From Monocercomonoides exilis (Eukaryota; Preaxostyla; Oxymonadida; Polymastigidae): a DNA stretch of 64,000 nt. Positions 10,584-25,256 of this stretch are shown here, piece after piece. Made by a program: the position numbers and the translations under genes. How positions within the stretch are numbered: the stretch's first letter is position 1; each line of letters opens with the position of its first letter. Under the pieces are notes generated by a model that was given only the letters and a program-made list of their open reading frames with translations, had not been told where the DNA came from and ran no database searches. The DNA is taken from the NCBI GenBank assembly GCA_001643675.2, contig LSRY02000014.1, positions 560,501 through 624,500 on the forward strand, in the 5' to 3' direction.

Positions 10584-13500
10584 ATGAAGCTTTTTTCGGT
10601 CGAAAAGGGAGCAACTGGTGCTTTTAGTCCATTTAAGCCAAGTTTGCTTGCGCTTGGAACCACCTCCAATACAATCGGTGCAGATTTTCAGTCTTCTGCA
10701 TCTCTTGAATTGTATGACATGAAAGGAAAATGCATTGGAACAACGCAGACGGAGTACAGCTTCAACAAAATTGCATGGTCTCAACCACTCAGTCTTACAC
10801 AACATCATTGCGGATTAATTGCCGGCTCTCAAACAAATAATACAATTGCTCTTTTTAATCCTGAAAAATTGTTTGCATAATTGCTTTTTAAATATTATTT
10901 TTAAAGGAAAACTTTTTTTTTTCATTTTGCATTGTTGATTTTTGAGAATGAAAGGAGAGAAAGAAAGTATTGTCGCTTCTTTTGAAACAGGCGCAAAGCC
11001 ATTAACAGATCTCGAATTCAATGGTCATGCCTCAGGAATACTTGGTGCAACGAACGCAGATGAAGTTAAAATATTCGATTTGAATAGCAATTTGTCAAGC
11101 CCAGAATCATTTTCGCCAATCATATTTTCAAAAACTCCAAGTTCTCACTTCACCTCATTAAATTGGAATGTCAAAGTGCAGAAAATTTTGGCTGCTTCAA
11201 CTTCTGAAGGAAATGTGCTTATCTTTGATACAACTGCTAAGAAACAGACAATAAATATTATTGGACAGGATCAGAATAAAATCACTTCATGCAAATCTGT
11301 CAGTTGGAATTCCGAGATAGCAACTCAAATTGCTGTTGCATGTGATGATGACAAATGTGGAGTTGTTCAAGTTTGGGATCTTCGCTTCAGTGCACAACCA
11401 TTGCAGACTTTCCCTCACCGACGTGGGGTACTTTCATTGCAATGGTGTAGACATGATCCATCATTTTTGCTTACATGCGACAAAGACAATCGCGTGAACT
11501 GTTGGTCCATGGTGACAAAGAACCTTCTTGGGGAGATACTGACATGCGGAAACTGGCCGTTCTTCTCCTTATGGTCAGCAGCTGATCCTTCGCTTGTGTG
11601 TGTTTCCTCTTATGACCAGACTGTATCTGTTCTGTCGATGCACGATGTCATCCATTCTGTAAACAGTTCAGAAGGCAAAAGCACAGACTTATCTCCTGAG
11701 CTTCTTTCCCATCCACCGAATTGGCTTGGCAAAAAGGCAACAATGTTACCACCACCGCCTGCATCTGGGTCACCACATTCTCTGACTCCTGTTCCAGCTC
11801 CTGGATGGTGCTGTGTTGACTACGGGTTTGGAGGAAGAATGATCAAACTGTCTGTCTCTTCGGTGACTGATACAACTTCGAAGATCACAGTTGACTGCAT
11901 CAGCGCCAATCGATTGATCCCTGCTGGAGATGAGGCCGCTTCTCCAGATTCGACAACATCTGCCTCGGAAACATCGAAAAATGCAGATGATCTGGCTGCA
12001 TCGATCGATGCAGAGATGAAAGCATTGCTGTTGTCTGATGATCTACGTGATGCAGTGAAGAAAGGCGAATGGGCTGCATTCTGCGCAAAGAAGGCAAAAG
12101 AGGCAGCTGGTGAAAAGAACGAAATGGAGGCCGAGAAAGAAGAAAAAGAAAAAGAACAATCCGAAGAAGGAGCAAAGAAAGAAGAGAAAAAGGAGTTAAA
12201 GACAAAGACACAAGTTATGTGGGAAGCAGTAGGTGCTCTTCTGAGAAAGAAGCCTCGCAAAGATATTCTAACCTTTTTGGGATTTGATGCCTCGAAGATA
12301 AAGACGAAGCAAGATTTGGAGGAAGAGGAACAAAAGCGCAAAGAAGAGCTTATGAAGAAGAGGATGGAAGAGCAACTGAGAATTGAACGAGAGAAAGCAG
12401 AAGAGGCAGAGAGGCAAAAGAAGAAAGAGGAAGAAGAAAAGAACCGGAAGAAAGAGGAAGAAGAAAGAATCGCCAAAGAAAAAGAAGAGAAAGAGAAGGC
12501 AGCGAAGATGGCAGCAACTGCTGCAGCATTCGATGATGGGATGGACTTCTTTGACAGCATTCCAGAGCAGCAGCCAGCACCTGAAACTGCAAAGAGCGAA
12601 GAAAAACAGGACAAAGCTGAAGAAACAGAATCCAAGCCGAATGAAGAAGGAAAGAAATCGAAGAAGAAGAAAGGCGGGAAAGACAACAGCAGTGCGGCAT
12701 CTTCGCCTGCTGCCGAGGAGAAAGCAGAGGAAGAGACAGGAAAAGGGAAAAAGAAACGCGGAGGGAAGAAAGAAGGATCTTCTGCTTTGAAACAGAAGAA
12801 AGCACTGTCGCCAGAAGAGGCAGAGTTTGAGAACAAAGTCGAAGATTCAATAATCATCGGAGATTTTGCGACTGCCACTGAGCTTTGCCTGCAAAAGGAC
12901 AAGTTGGCTGAAGCGCTGATCATCGCATCTCACAGCGGAAAAGAGCAGTTCAATGCAGTTGTTGAGTCAGCGTGCCAGAAACTGGCAAATGAACACCGCT
13001 TCCTCAGCATCTTCAGACGCATCACAAACAGAGAAGACAGCATATTCATGATGAAGGGACACTCACACCTGAATGCCTCTGAAACAAACAAAGAGGAAGA
13101 AGAGAATGATGAAGAAGATGACGAACACGATGAAGACGAGGAATGCGAAGAATCTGCAGATGATTTGGGATGGAAACGCGAACTTGCCATTCTGCTGACA
13201 TATCGCAACTCAATGGACTTTGCCAAAGAATGCGAAGTTTTGGCACAGAAAGAAGAGAAAAGATTGCAACACCTCAAGAACTCTTCGGCTTCTTCATTTG
13301 CTTCACTTTCCCTGTTGGATTCAGTGGCACCCTGCGTTTTGCATCTGTTTGCAGGCAACATTGAGCGTGCAAGCCAATTGTGGGACGAATACGACAGAGA
13401 AGAGGAAACAGAATCTGCTTCTGCTTCCTCATCTGCATCAGCTTCATCGTCTTCACGGCCTTCATCTTCTGTCAGTGATGTTCGCGAAGCCGAACGACTG

Positions 13501-15018
13501 CGCAAGCGTATTGAACGCACATTTGTGTTGATGCAGACAGTACTCATTGCAGATCGTGCAGTGTCTGATTTCATTGCACTGTATGTGTCATACGCGAAAA
13601 AGCTCATTCGCATCGGTGCTTCTGAAGCGGCTAGAGACTTCTTGGACTTGGCAATCTCACATCTCGGAGGAAAGACTGATGCAGAGGCGCTGACAATGCC
13701 ATATCCTTCTGCTTCATCACTGGCAACTCAATCTCCTCATTCAAAGGCCAAAGTTATGAGAGAGAAAGAAAGACACGTCCACGATTCTCTGCGCCCGCTT
13801 ATGCTGCTCCGAAAGAGAGTTGAAGCAGCATTCTTTGCTCCGCTCGACGATACCCTCGAAGCAATCATCTCATCTTTTTCGACTCATCCGTTTGCTGCCT
13901 CACAAACTGCTTTCCCAAAGAGGCATTCTCAAAAGCCAGAGGCTTTGAAACAGCCTTCCCAAGCAAGAAACTTACAGGCTCAGATGTCCCAACACGCACC
14001 AAAACCAGCAGTTGAAGCTCCACCAAAGGTCATTCCTGTTCCTGCGGAAGTGCCTTCATCTTCCCGCTTCCCATCTTCTCCTGCAACATCATCGCTTCCC
14101 TCATCGCCTCTGCATCAGACAGTGAAACAGAGCAAAGTTGGACCCAGTCGCTCAAATGCAAAGATAGACATTCCTCTGGAGCCAGACAGCGTGTTTGTGA
14201 AGGCGATTAAACCTTCCACCAACTTACCCTCACCGGCACAAATGCAACAAGCACGAAGCCAATCAAATACATCTTCATATCCGACAAATTCTTCTGCAGC
14301 AGCCAACACTGTTCCACACGATGTGCATCCTCATCACGCTGCTCCGCCTCGCACTCCTGTTTCCATCAACAGTCTGATTGCTGAAACAAATGCAGCCACT
14401 CAGCGGATGGTTTCCCAATATGACTCTGCAAGAGCTCCAAGTGCTGTCACCCATACACCGCCACGTCCAGCGGAAACTGGGTTTGCTGGGTATCCTGCTG
14501 GAATGCAAAATCCGATAGGAGCGGCCGCACCTGCAGCAACTCCTGCTGGAATGATGGGAAAAGAACCAATTCCAACTCCGCTTATGCAACAAACACCAGT
14601 TTACTCAGCAGAGAAAGTTTTTGAAATGGTGGAGTTGATGCGAAAGAGGCTGAGCAAAATAACACTTGTTGATGATTCACTAAAGGATACATTTGAAACA
14701 CTGTTCCAAATGGTGCGTATGATAACGCCACAACCTTCTATGGAGCAGCTGGCATTCAACAACATCAAAGAGATCTGCAACAGACTGATTGACATGATGA
14801 AACAGTTCTCAGCCGAAGGTTCTGCAGCATCTGGAGGCGCTGATCCCGACCTGATAGAGAAGATTGTTCAGCTGGGACGGCGTTGCAAGGAAGGAGATTA
14901 TGACGGAGCTTCCATCATTCACAAGGGACTTATCACATCATCTCATTGGACACGCATCTCGAAGTTTGCCCCATCTCTGAAAAAATTGATTGAAGATTGC
15001 AAGAAGAGGCAGAACTAA
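10584..15018 (+). CDS. SEC31: Sec31, COPII outer-coat subunit
   Basis: Two exons (10584-10870 and 10947-15018) give 1,452 residues. The start is the Met of MKLFSVEKGATGAFSPF, the usual first beta-strand of Sec31. The intron (GTTTGC..GAG) joins FNPEKL to MKGEKES in frame. Order of parts: WD40 beta-propeller to about residue 350; a Lys/Glu-rich predicted coiled coil at about 466-720; the alpha-solenoid edge element at about 713-1070 (EFENKVEDSIIIGDFATATE); a Pro/Ser/Ala-rich linker at about 1080-1310; and an SRA1-type helical domain at the C-terminus (about 1310-1452). Sec31 pairs with Sec13 to form the outer cage of ER-to-Golgi vesicles, and the Pro-rich linker normally contacts Sec23 (family knowledge). 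The long charged insertion before the solenoid is unusual. The gene is convergent with MCM2. Confidence 0.93.
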
Positions 15019-15338
15019 ATTCAATGCGTATTTCTCTCATCTTTTCTGTATTTTTTTTCATTATTGAAGGCATTTTTAGATATTTTTTAAGTAATTTTTT
15101 TATCTTCTTTCCAGTAATAATATATCCAAACAAAACAACAAAAATCAAAAACGTTGAGTTTTAAATGGGATACCTTCTGGATGATTTGGTATGGAAAATT
15201 GGATGGAAATGAAAAGAAATTGAAAATTAATTTTTAAAAAAATTAAACTAAAATGAATAGCCTTGAAAAATTTTCAAGAAAGAGAAGAGGTTTTGTGGAA
15301 GAGCATTTAGAGTGAAATAAGTGAGGTGTTTGATTTTC
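15019..15338. other. Convergent 3' region of SEC31 and MCM2
   Basis: These 320 bp of AT-rich DNA hold both 3' ends. They contain T-rich stretches but no additional gene. Confidence 0.4.
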
Positions 15339-18300
15339 TTATATTGTTATAATCTTGCTTTGAGCAGTCTTCTTTATAAGTGCTCCAGGCGTTCCTTTTT
15401 GCATTTGTTTTGTAAATCCTGTTCTTCTGAATAATTCGCTCTTCAAAAATGCATCCACATCAGCTTTCTCAATCATCTCTGCTCTTGCACGATCTTCAAA
15501 CTGATCAATTCCAATTTGCACGGTTGCAGGAAGTTCTGGGTTGAAGTCAATTCCAAGAATACTTGCCTTCTGATGAGCTTGGAAGAGTTCGTATTGCTCA
15601 GCTTCTTGTTCCATTCTCCGAAGCAAGTCGCGAAGAAGAACGAATCTGTCCTTTGAAAACGTGAGATAGTGTGCAAATTGCTTTCTAAGCGCAGTTTTTG
15701 CTTGATGACGCTGTGATGATATGAAAGAGTCTAAAAATGTCTGAATTGCCAGCTGCACATCATTTTCAGTAACAATATGATGCAGACGGAGTTTTGCATA
15801 AGCCTCAGAAATTCGTTCAATGGCATCCACATTTCTTGCAGTCATCGGGGTTCCTCCACAACCTTCAGCTGCAATACGCAGTTGAGCATACAATTCTTTA
15901 ATTTTTTCGCGATCTGCATCGCTATTTTCGACTCTCTGCATTCTTGCATATTGGATGTACCTACGGAGCACATCTGGTGCCAGTGGAGCAAAAGTGGATG
16001 ATGAGGAAGAGCTGGATGAAGTGGATGAAGATGAAAGCAATGCAGATGGGTCATTTTCGTCGATGTGAGGAATAATTGAAGCATCTTCTTCTGTGAAGTT
16101 TGGATGTGACATGATATGGGACTTCACAATGAAGCGTGCCATGCGTCGATCCTGATCCTCGTCAACGTTATCCTTTACAACACAAAGAAGATCAAAACGA
16201 GAGAGAATTGGCTCAGACAAGTCGACATTTGCCAGGAAAGTTTGAGATGTATCATATCTGCTGTGTATTGGATTCGCTGCAGCAATCACAGCGCATCTCG
16301 CTTGTAGAACAGCAACAATGCCAGCCTTTGCAATAGAAATTGTCTGCTGCTCCATTGCTTCGTGAATTGATGTTCTATCTTTGTCGTTCATCTTGTCGAA
16401 CTCATCAATGATGCATATTCCGTTATTTGCAAGCACCATTGCTCCTCCTTCAAGTGTCCATTCTCCGGTTGATGGATCCTTTCGCACGGCTGCTGTCAAA
16501 CCAACCGCAGATGCTCCTCTTCCCTGAGTCCTCACAACACGATATCCTGTTTTCTCAACATATTTCAGAATCTGCGATTTTGCTGTTGCTGGATCACCAA
16601 CAATCAACACATTAATATCACCTCGAACAATATGCCCTGGTATCTCTTTACGAACTCCTCCAAGCATTGCCAAACACACAGCGCGTTTCAAATCTTCATG
16701 CCCATAAATAGCAGGCGCAAATGAATGGAACACTCGTTCAGCAATGTTCGGATCTCGCGCAAGATCTTCAATTTCTCTCTTTTCCTCTTCAGTGAACTCG
16801 ACATCGTCTCCGGTTCCTGATCTGCTGCTTGTTCCAACAGTAATGTGATTAGCTTCGATCTGTGTTGTAAAGACAGGAAAGCCGTATTGCTTGTTCAGCA
16901 CAACATCGTACTGGTTCATGTAGATTCCTGTTACTTTAATTTCTTCGCCAGGTTTGCAGCAGTCGATCAGATCATTCACCAGAATGAGTTCCTTGTGTCT
17001 CGGAAGGCGTCCAGGCTCAAGAGCATTTGGAGACTCCTGCAGCGTTACGCGCTGATAGTTTCTGAACACTGTTTGTTCTGTATTCAAGCGGAAAGGTCCT
17101 TTTCCATTGCAACTTGGACATGTTTTTATTTTGATGGGCTTTTTCTCAATTTGTGCGAATGGACCTAGCACAGCTCCGCACGTCTCACATGTGAAGCGTG
17201 CATTTATCATCTGACTGAAAACAGCAGAACGGCGTGTCACCACTCCAGTTGTTGAGATAAGAGTGTTCAAATGTTGTTGCCTGCATTTAACATTAATAAT
17301 GAATTGTATAAAAAAGAAGTGTTTGAGATTGCAATGACGCAGGTCATTAAAGAAAATATGAATAATTTCTTTTAAATTAGAGTATAAAATAACAAACCTC
17401 AATTTTGTCAGAGGGGTTTCTGGTACAAGATTTGTGATACGCACATTAACAACATTTGTAACACGACGATAAAAATCGTCTTGTGCTATCATCTGCATCG
17501 CCACCTCATCAAAGATCTCTAAAACTTGTCTCGGATAGAACATAAGAAATGCTCCAAGAATCCTGCTGTAATCGCTCAGATGCTGAAAATCAACTTCAAA
17601 GCTCTTTTTGTTGTCACGTCTGCATTCAGCAATCACTTTGCGGTAAATGCCTTCTGCGTCTGGGTTCTCTTCTTTGACATCAGCCGGAACAAAGCTGTTG
17701 AGAAAATCTCGAAAACGCATTCCCATTTCTCTTCGAGGTGCTGGTTGTGAAAGTGCTTCTGCAGGATTTTGTATGCTTTCTAAATCAAATCTTTCTTCGA
17801 TTTCTTCAACACGGCCTAGTCTCCCTTCTTCCACAGCTTCTCCTTCCAATGATTCCATTTCTCCAGTTGGAATTGCAGATGATGGAATATTTAACGCTTT
17901 CGAAAGAGATTCTCCGTCGGCTTCTCCTGTTAAACTGTGGGTACTAAGAATTCCAGGAACATCCAATCCTATTGGCTCGCTGTCTTGATCAGAAAGAAAT
18001 GCTGCTGGTAATCTTTGACCAGAAAATCCTGTTTGACCATATCTTCTTCCTCTAGGTAATAACCCGTGCTGACCTTGCTGCCTTGCCCTCATTCTGTCAT
18101 TGTGTTGCATTTCCAATTCAGCAGCTCGTCTTTGTTCAATCTTTTGGTAATAAAAAATTTGAAGAAAAGATTACAAAAAATAAATGTTCGAACTGTCATT
18201 TCTTGATATTCTTCATCATCGAATTCGTTTTCGTCATATGTATCGAGACGTGGTTTTGATTCATAATCGCTAAAAAGAAGTGAGTTATTTGAAATGTTTG

Positions 18301-18536
18301 ATATCAATTAGTTAAAGCTATATGAACAAACTTATCCATATCCTCTGTAAATATATCCTCTCCTTCCTCATCTTCGGATGGTTCACTTTCTGGAAGTCCG
18401 ACAATTTCTTCTCTAATAATTCATAAAAAATTAAGCACAAAATTTTTTGTACACATATCAACAAAAAATACAAAAGCATCAAAAGAAAGTCAAACTCTTC
18501 GATGGGCTCTGGTAATCGTTGTCCTCTTCGTGACAT
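15339..18536 (-). CDS. MCM2: MCM2, replicative helicase subunit
   Basis: Five exons (18496-18536, 18332-18412, 18194-18269, 17398-18140, 15339-17280) close in frame to 960 residues. The N-terminus is acidic (EPSEDEEGEDIFTEDMD), as in other MCM2 proteins. A C4 zinc ribbon (CETC..CPSC) lies at about residues 345-371. The AAA+ core has Walker A GDPATAKSQ near 543, Walker B IIDEFD near 607, and arginine finger SRFD in ILSRFDLLCVV. A Ser run interrupts the region after the core. MCM2 is part of the MCM2-7 hexamer that unwinds DNA at origins (family knowledge). The last intron (17281-17397) is 117 nt, a multiple of three with no stop, so its retention would insert 39 residues silently. The gene is head-to-head with UBE2W. 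Confidence 0.95.
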
Positions 18537-18713
18537 GACTCCTTCAAACAAAATACAAAAACAATTTAATTTGAAAGTTTTCCCATAACAATTTTCATGA
18601 CAATCCAATCAATTGTGTCAAAAACCTTTACACGCAAATGACTTAAAAGAATGATGTTTCAAGTATTGGAAAAAAAATCAGAACTTATGTCCAATAATAA
18701 ATAATTACTAAAA
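18537..18713. promoter_or_regulatory. Shared upstream region of MCM2 and UBE2W
   Basis: These 177 bp lie between the divergent start codons and are inferred to hold both promoters. The sequence is AT-rich with no motif I can name. Confidence 0.4.
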
Positions 18714-19519
18714 ATGTCTGAAAAAAGAGCATTAAAATCCAAGTCATCAAACGTATTAACGAATGAAAAGTCCGAAGAAAAATTGCCAACTACAGGATCA
18801 CTTGGAGGACTGTCTCCTCTTTATCAACGTAGAGTGTTGAGAGAGATACAATCACTTCAAAAAGAACCTGTTGATTTTGTTACACCGGAATTTAACGCTG
18901 AAAAATTAACCGAGTATGATTATTAATATGGCATATCGATGATAAATATCTGCATTCGAAAATAAATTGAATTGCACCAAATGTCTTTTTAGAATTATAT
19001 GTTATATTGAAGGACCAAAGGATTCAATATATGCTGGAGAAAAATTTACACTGAAAATAACTTTTACTAACTCCTATCCAATGGAATGTCCAATTGTCGT
19101 TTTTGTTCCGCCGATGGTCCCAAAACATGAGGTATTCATTTTTCAAGTAGTCTGTTTTTTGAAAAATTATGTTTAAATATAAAGCATTGTTACACAAATG
19201 GTCACATTTGTTTATCAATTTTATATGATCAATGGTCCCCTTCAATAAGTTTGTATTTTTCTCATTGAGACAAAATTTTTGTTGCAATTGTTATAATTAT
19301 AATTATTTTACACCTTCTAGCGGTAAAGGGAATTCTTTTAAGCATTGTCAGCATGCTATCTTCTGCAAAAGTTAAAGTTTGACAACTTTTTGGAAAATTA
19401 TTTTTGCTAGTTACAAATTCTTGTTTCAGAAACATCCAATTGACAATAGAGATTATGTGAGGCATGCACCTTCAAATCCAAAAGAAACAACCTGGGACTT
19501 CCACGATGATAAATGTTAA
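18714..19519 (+). CDS. UBE2W: Ubiquitin-conjugating enzyme E2 W
   Basis: Five small exons (18714-18913, 18993-19131, 19185-19248, 19321-19370, 19430-19519) give 180 residues. The joined protein has the UBC fold: YQRRVLREIQSLQKEP, IEGPKDSIYAGEKF, NSYPMECP, then the active site NGHICLSIL with Cys122. It ends in HDDKC, the typical UBE2W C-terminus, immediately followed by TAA, which supports the standard code. The canonical HPN is replaced by HEH-C-Y, close to the atypical HPH of UBE2W. There is an N-terminal extension of about 35 residues. UBE2W proteins attach ubiquitin to the N-terminal amine of disordered substrates (family knowledge). Four introns in about 800 bp show how intron-dense the genome is. 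It is convergent with CBF5. Confidence 0.93.
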
Positions 19520-19741
19520 ATTTAGAAATTACAAAAACTTTATTTTATGATTTTTTTTTTTTGTTTTTTTAAGTGTTTTACTGATAGCAATATTTAAGTA
19601 TTAATTAATAATCATTCGTAAAAACTGTTTTATGCATTCAGATGGTTTCTATTTGATATAATTATTTAAAAATTCAAAGAAAAATGGTAGAACAATGAAA
19701 TGAAGTTAGAAGATTCATAAAGATTATCACATCTTCACCGT

Positions 19742-21526
19742 TTACTTTTCAGATTCGTCCTTTGAATGCTTTTTGTGTTTCTTTTCTTTCTTTTCTTCCG
19801 CATCTTTTGATTTTGAGTTAGAATCGTCTTTCTTCTTTGATTTCTCCTCATCTTTCTCGTTTCCTTCATCTTTGTGATGCTTCGACTTTTTCTCTTTCTT
19901 ATCTTTGTCTTTCTTTTCCTTCTTTTCTTCTTTAGCTGCTTCTTGAGCTGGTTGTTCAGCATCTGCATTCTTTTGAGATGCATTTGAAGCTGTTTCTGGA
20001 TATTTTGCTGCTGATGCAGGAACAGACACTTGTGGTGCAGTTACTCCAAGATTGCCTGATAGATCAACAAACTCCTTCTTCCACTCTGCTGGAGTAGCTT
20101 CTGTCACGCGCCCGTGTTTGTCCAGCTGCCCTTCTTTGATCATCTTCTTCTTTTCTTGAGCCTTTGGACCAAGACCCCATTTCCTTGGATATGTGTCACG
20201 CTCCATCACCACACGTTTTATCTTGGCAACCACTCCGTGCTCACATGTCAGCATCGATGCTGCAGTCATCTGCGCAATTGCTAATGCAATGCATTCTCCT
20301 TTTGTTGTGATCAAAACAACTTCTTCTCCAAGTTCTATTCCTTGATCAAAGCGGAGAAGACCAGGAATCATCAGCTTGGCTCCATAGCAGATTGCATTTA
20401 CAGCGCTATCCTTCACAACAATACGTTTGAAATTCAACAGGAGAACTTCCAGCGGGCGAATCACTCGACGAAGATATGATTCATCTCGTTCATTTTTATA
20501 CACGTATTGAGCATCCAGAACATCATGCATTGTAACCATGTTATCCTTTGAAAAGAAAAGAGGAATAATAAAAGTTCGAATAATAAAGAACAGTGATATA
20601 TTTGCATTTGAGCATACGTGTTCGTCTTGTGCTCCTGATCTCACACGTCTAAGTTCTTGTAGGTGACCTCCAACACCAAGAAGAAGACCCAAGTGGATGG
20701 CGAGCGTTCTTATATAAGTTCCAGCTTCACAGCTAACCCAAAACACTCCAAGTTGTCTCTCTTGATCATATTCGATCATTCTGCTCTGATAGATGGTTCG
20801 TACACGCAGCTGACGCTTTACAGCGGCAATGACTGGGGGTCTTTGGAAAAGTGCTCCTGTAAGTGTTTCAAGAGCTTGTGAAAATTTTTGACCGCTTTCG
20901 ATGGCAGAATGGAATCTGACAACACCAACATATTCCTTACCTATATTGTTAAAATGTCAAGTGTTTCATAAAAATCAAATTCAGATGCATTTATCCATAA
21001 ATCATTCATTAACTTTAAATACAAACCAGCTGATTGTTGGGATTTCACAAGACGAGTTGCGCGATCAATGCAAATAATCAAACAACCAGTGACCTTTGGA
21101 TCTAGAGTTCCGCTGTGTCCAGTCTTTTCAACTTCCAGAATCTTCTTTACCCAAGCAACAACTTCATGAGAACTTGGATTTGCTGGTTTATCAAGATTAA
21201 TAACACCATATCTTTGAAATCACACGCAAAAAATAATAATAATAATAAATTAGTTGATGCAAAAAAAGATGAGTTCAGTCAAGAAATCTGTTAAACCTCA
21301 TATATTCTTTGAGAGGACGGTTCAATGGGGAAGAGCCATTAGGCAACGGAGTATAATGAGATGATCTCACCATAAGGCGGTCATAATGTTTAAGAAGAAG
21401 AGGCCACGTTGATGTGTCAGTTGATGTGGTTGCGTCGTCTGGTTTTATGTATTTCTCTTCTTCTTCTTCTTTTTTCATTGAATCGAAATATGGCTTATGA
21501 TCACGAATTTTTCGTTTTTCTTCCAT
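19742..21526 (-). CDS. CBF5: Dyskerin/Cbf5, H/ACA RNP pseudouridine synthase
   Basis: Four exons (21297-21526, 21027-21211, 20618-20940, 19742-20545) give 513 residues, the family length. The TruB catalytic core contains [12 protein letters not shown] with catalytic Asp114. The conserved tract [15 protein letters not shown] follows, then [11 protein letters not shown], then a PUA domain ending in [19 protein letters not shown]. The C-terminus from about residue 440 is a Lys/Glu/Asp-rich KKE-type tail, as expected for a nucleolar protein. Dyskerin converts uridine to pseudouridine in rRNA and snRNA, guided by H/ACA RNAs with Nop10, Nhp2 and Gar1 (family knowledge). Introns begin GTTTAA, GTTTGT and GTATGC. 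The gene is head-to-head with GDH at 146 bp. All key residues are present. Confidence 0.95.
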
Positions 21527-21672
21527 AAGGCAAATGCAATCAAAACACTAATTAATAATACAGATGCTTGACAGAATATTAACAAATATTTTTGTTGATC
21601 ATTGAAATTAAAAAGTATGGATTGCATTTGTTGTTCACATTTGCTTTGTGAAAAAGTCTTCAAAATAACAAC
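21527..21672. promoter_or_regulatory. Shared upstream region of CBF5 and GDH
   Basis: These 146 bp separate two divergent start codons and are inferred to hold both promoters. No specific motif is assigned. Confidence 0.4.
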
Positions 21673-23113
21673 ATGGCAGAAATTGCTGCTCGTCTTTTGC
21701 AAACCGCTGCTAAACGTGATCCAGACCAGAAGGAAGTTTGTTTTGTTTTTGTTGAAAATTGACGTATTTTCATATTTGACATGTTTTCATTTATTCCCTC
21801 TCATTTAAAATTTGTTCGAATGAATATCCAATTAGTTCCTCCAAGCTGTTAAGACAGTTGTTGAAGGACTGATTCCCCTTTGGGAACAGCGCCCTGAACT
21901 CGAAGAAGTGATGGCTCGTTTGATTGAACCAGAACGTATTTTCACTTTCCGTGTTGCATGGTTGGATGACCATGGAAAGATTCAAATTAACCGTGGTTTC
22001 CGTGTTCAATACAACTCTGCCATTGGTCCATACAAAAAAGGACTGCGTTTCCATCCATCAGTCAATCTTTCAATCATCAAATTCTTGGGATTCGACCAAA
22101 TCTTCAAGAATTCTCTTACAACCCTTCCCATGGGAGGTGGGAAAGGAGGTTCTGATTTTGATCCAAAGGGAAAATCAGATGCTGAAGTTATGCGTTTCTG
22201 CCAATCGTTCATGACTGAATTGTTCAGATACATTGGTCCAAACATTGATATCCCAGCTGGTGATATCGGTGTTGGTGCAAGAGAAATTGGATACATGTAT
22301 GGTCAATACAAGCGTCTTACCCATGCAGTTGAAGGTGTTTTGACAGGAAAAGGACAGACATGGGGAGGATCTCTTATTCGTCCAGAAGCAACTGGATTTG
22401 GAGGATTATACTTTGCCTCTGAAATGGTTGCTTATCAAAAGCAAGAAATTGCAGGAAAGACTATCTGCGTTTCAGGATTCGGAAATGTTGCATGGGGTGC
22501 TTGCTTGAAAGCCGCTCAATTGAAAGCCAAAGTTATCACCATCTCTGGACCAGATGGATATGTTTATGATGAAGAAGGAATCAACACACCAGAGAAAATT
22601 GCATATCTTCTTCGCCTTCGTGCAACATGCCAGGATATTGTTGCTCCATATGCTGAGCAATTCCCCAAGTCACAATTCTTCCCAGGAAAGAAACCATGGG
22701 AAAGGAAATGCGATATTGCACTTCCATGTGCCACTCAAAATGAACTCGATGCTAATGATGCTGCTATGCTTCATGCAAATGGATGCAAGTTTGTTGTTGA
22801 GTTGTCCAATATGGGCTGCACACACGATGCTCTTGAATACTGCCAGTCTCATGACATGATCTATGCACCAGGCATTGCCTGCAACGCTGGTGGTGTTGCT
22901 GTATCTGGACTTGAAATGACTCAGAACTCAATCAGATTGCGCTGGAAGGCAGAAGAAGTTGACCAACACCTTCAGCGTATCATGAAGGATATTCACAAGC
23001 AGTGCGTTGAGGCTATGAGCCAATTCCACAAACCAAATGACTACGTCTTTGGGGCAAATGCTGCTGGATTCCTCAAAGTTGCAACTGCAATGATTGAGCA
23101 GGGTTGTGTCTAA
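21673..23113 (+). CDS. gdhA: NADP-type glutamate dehydrogenase
   Basis: Two exons (21673-21735 and 21836-23113) give 446 residues, the length of small hexameric GDHs. The first exon codes for only 21 residues, and the intron is GTTTGT..TTAG. Motifs seen: PMGGGKGGSDFDPKGKS with the catalytic Lys124, PAGDIGVGAREIGYMYG, and the dinucleotide-binding loop GFGNVAWG (about 234-241) followed by TISGPDG. A Ser rather than an acidic residue at the end of the second strand suggests NADP(H) use. The enzyme interconverts 2-oxoglutarate plus ammonia and glutamate in the cytosol (family knowledge). No targeting peptide is apparent. Codons are regular and the ORF is intact. In anaerobic protists such genes are often of bacterial origin; that was not tested here. 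Confidence 0.95.
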
Positions 23114-23489
23114 TAAAATGAGCAATAAAAATTTTTTAATAATTTTTTTATGTTCTATGGTCGAATAATAACTTTGTTGGCTTTTTTGTTTTAATACTGT
23201 CAATATACTTTCAAGATTGAAATTATTTTTGCTTCAAAAAAGAGAAATATTTCTTAATAACAATGTTTAGGCTTGATTCTCGTTATTATCATTAAGAAAA
23301 TTTGATCATCATTTTTGGATGAAAGCTAAATGCTTGTAAAGCGTAACAGATTATAACGAAAATAAATTTCTTTTGATAGATTCATCTCCATCAATTATTC
23401 ACTTGCGACATGATCCTGTGAAGTGAACTTTATTCAAAAAGAAGTGAAAAAAGTTAAATTTCCAATTGATGTGAAAGATTTTTTAATCT
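23114..23489. other. Convergent 3' region of GDH and PRMT
   Basis: This is AT-rich non-coding DNA between two 3' ends. No feature was recognised. Confidence 0.4.

Positions 23490-25256
<1,767 letters not shown>

Noticed and set aside
11820-12923. Minus-strand open frame of 367 codons
   Set aside because: It is Ser/Phe-rich and opposite the Lys/Glu-rich part of SEC31, where AAG/GAA codons read as CTT/TTC on the other strand.
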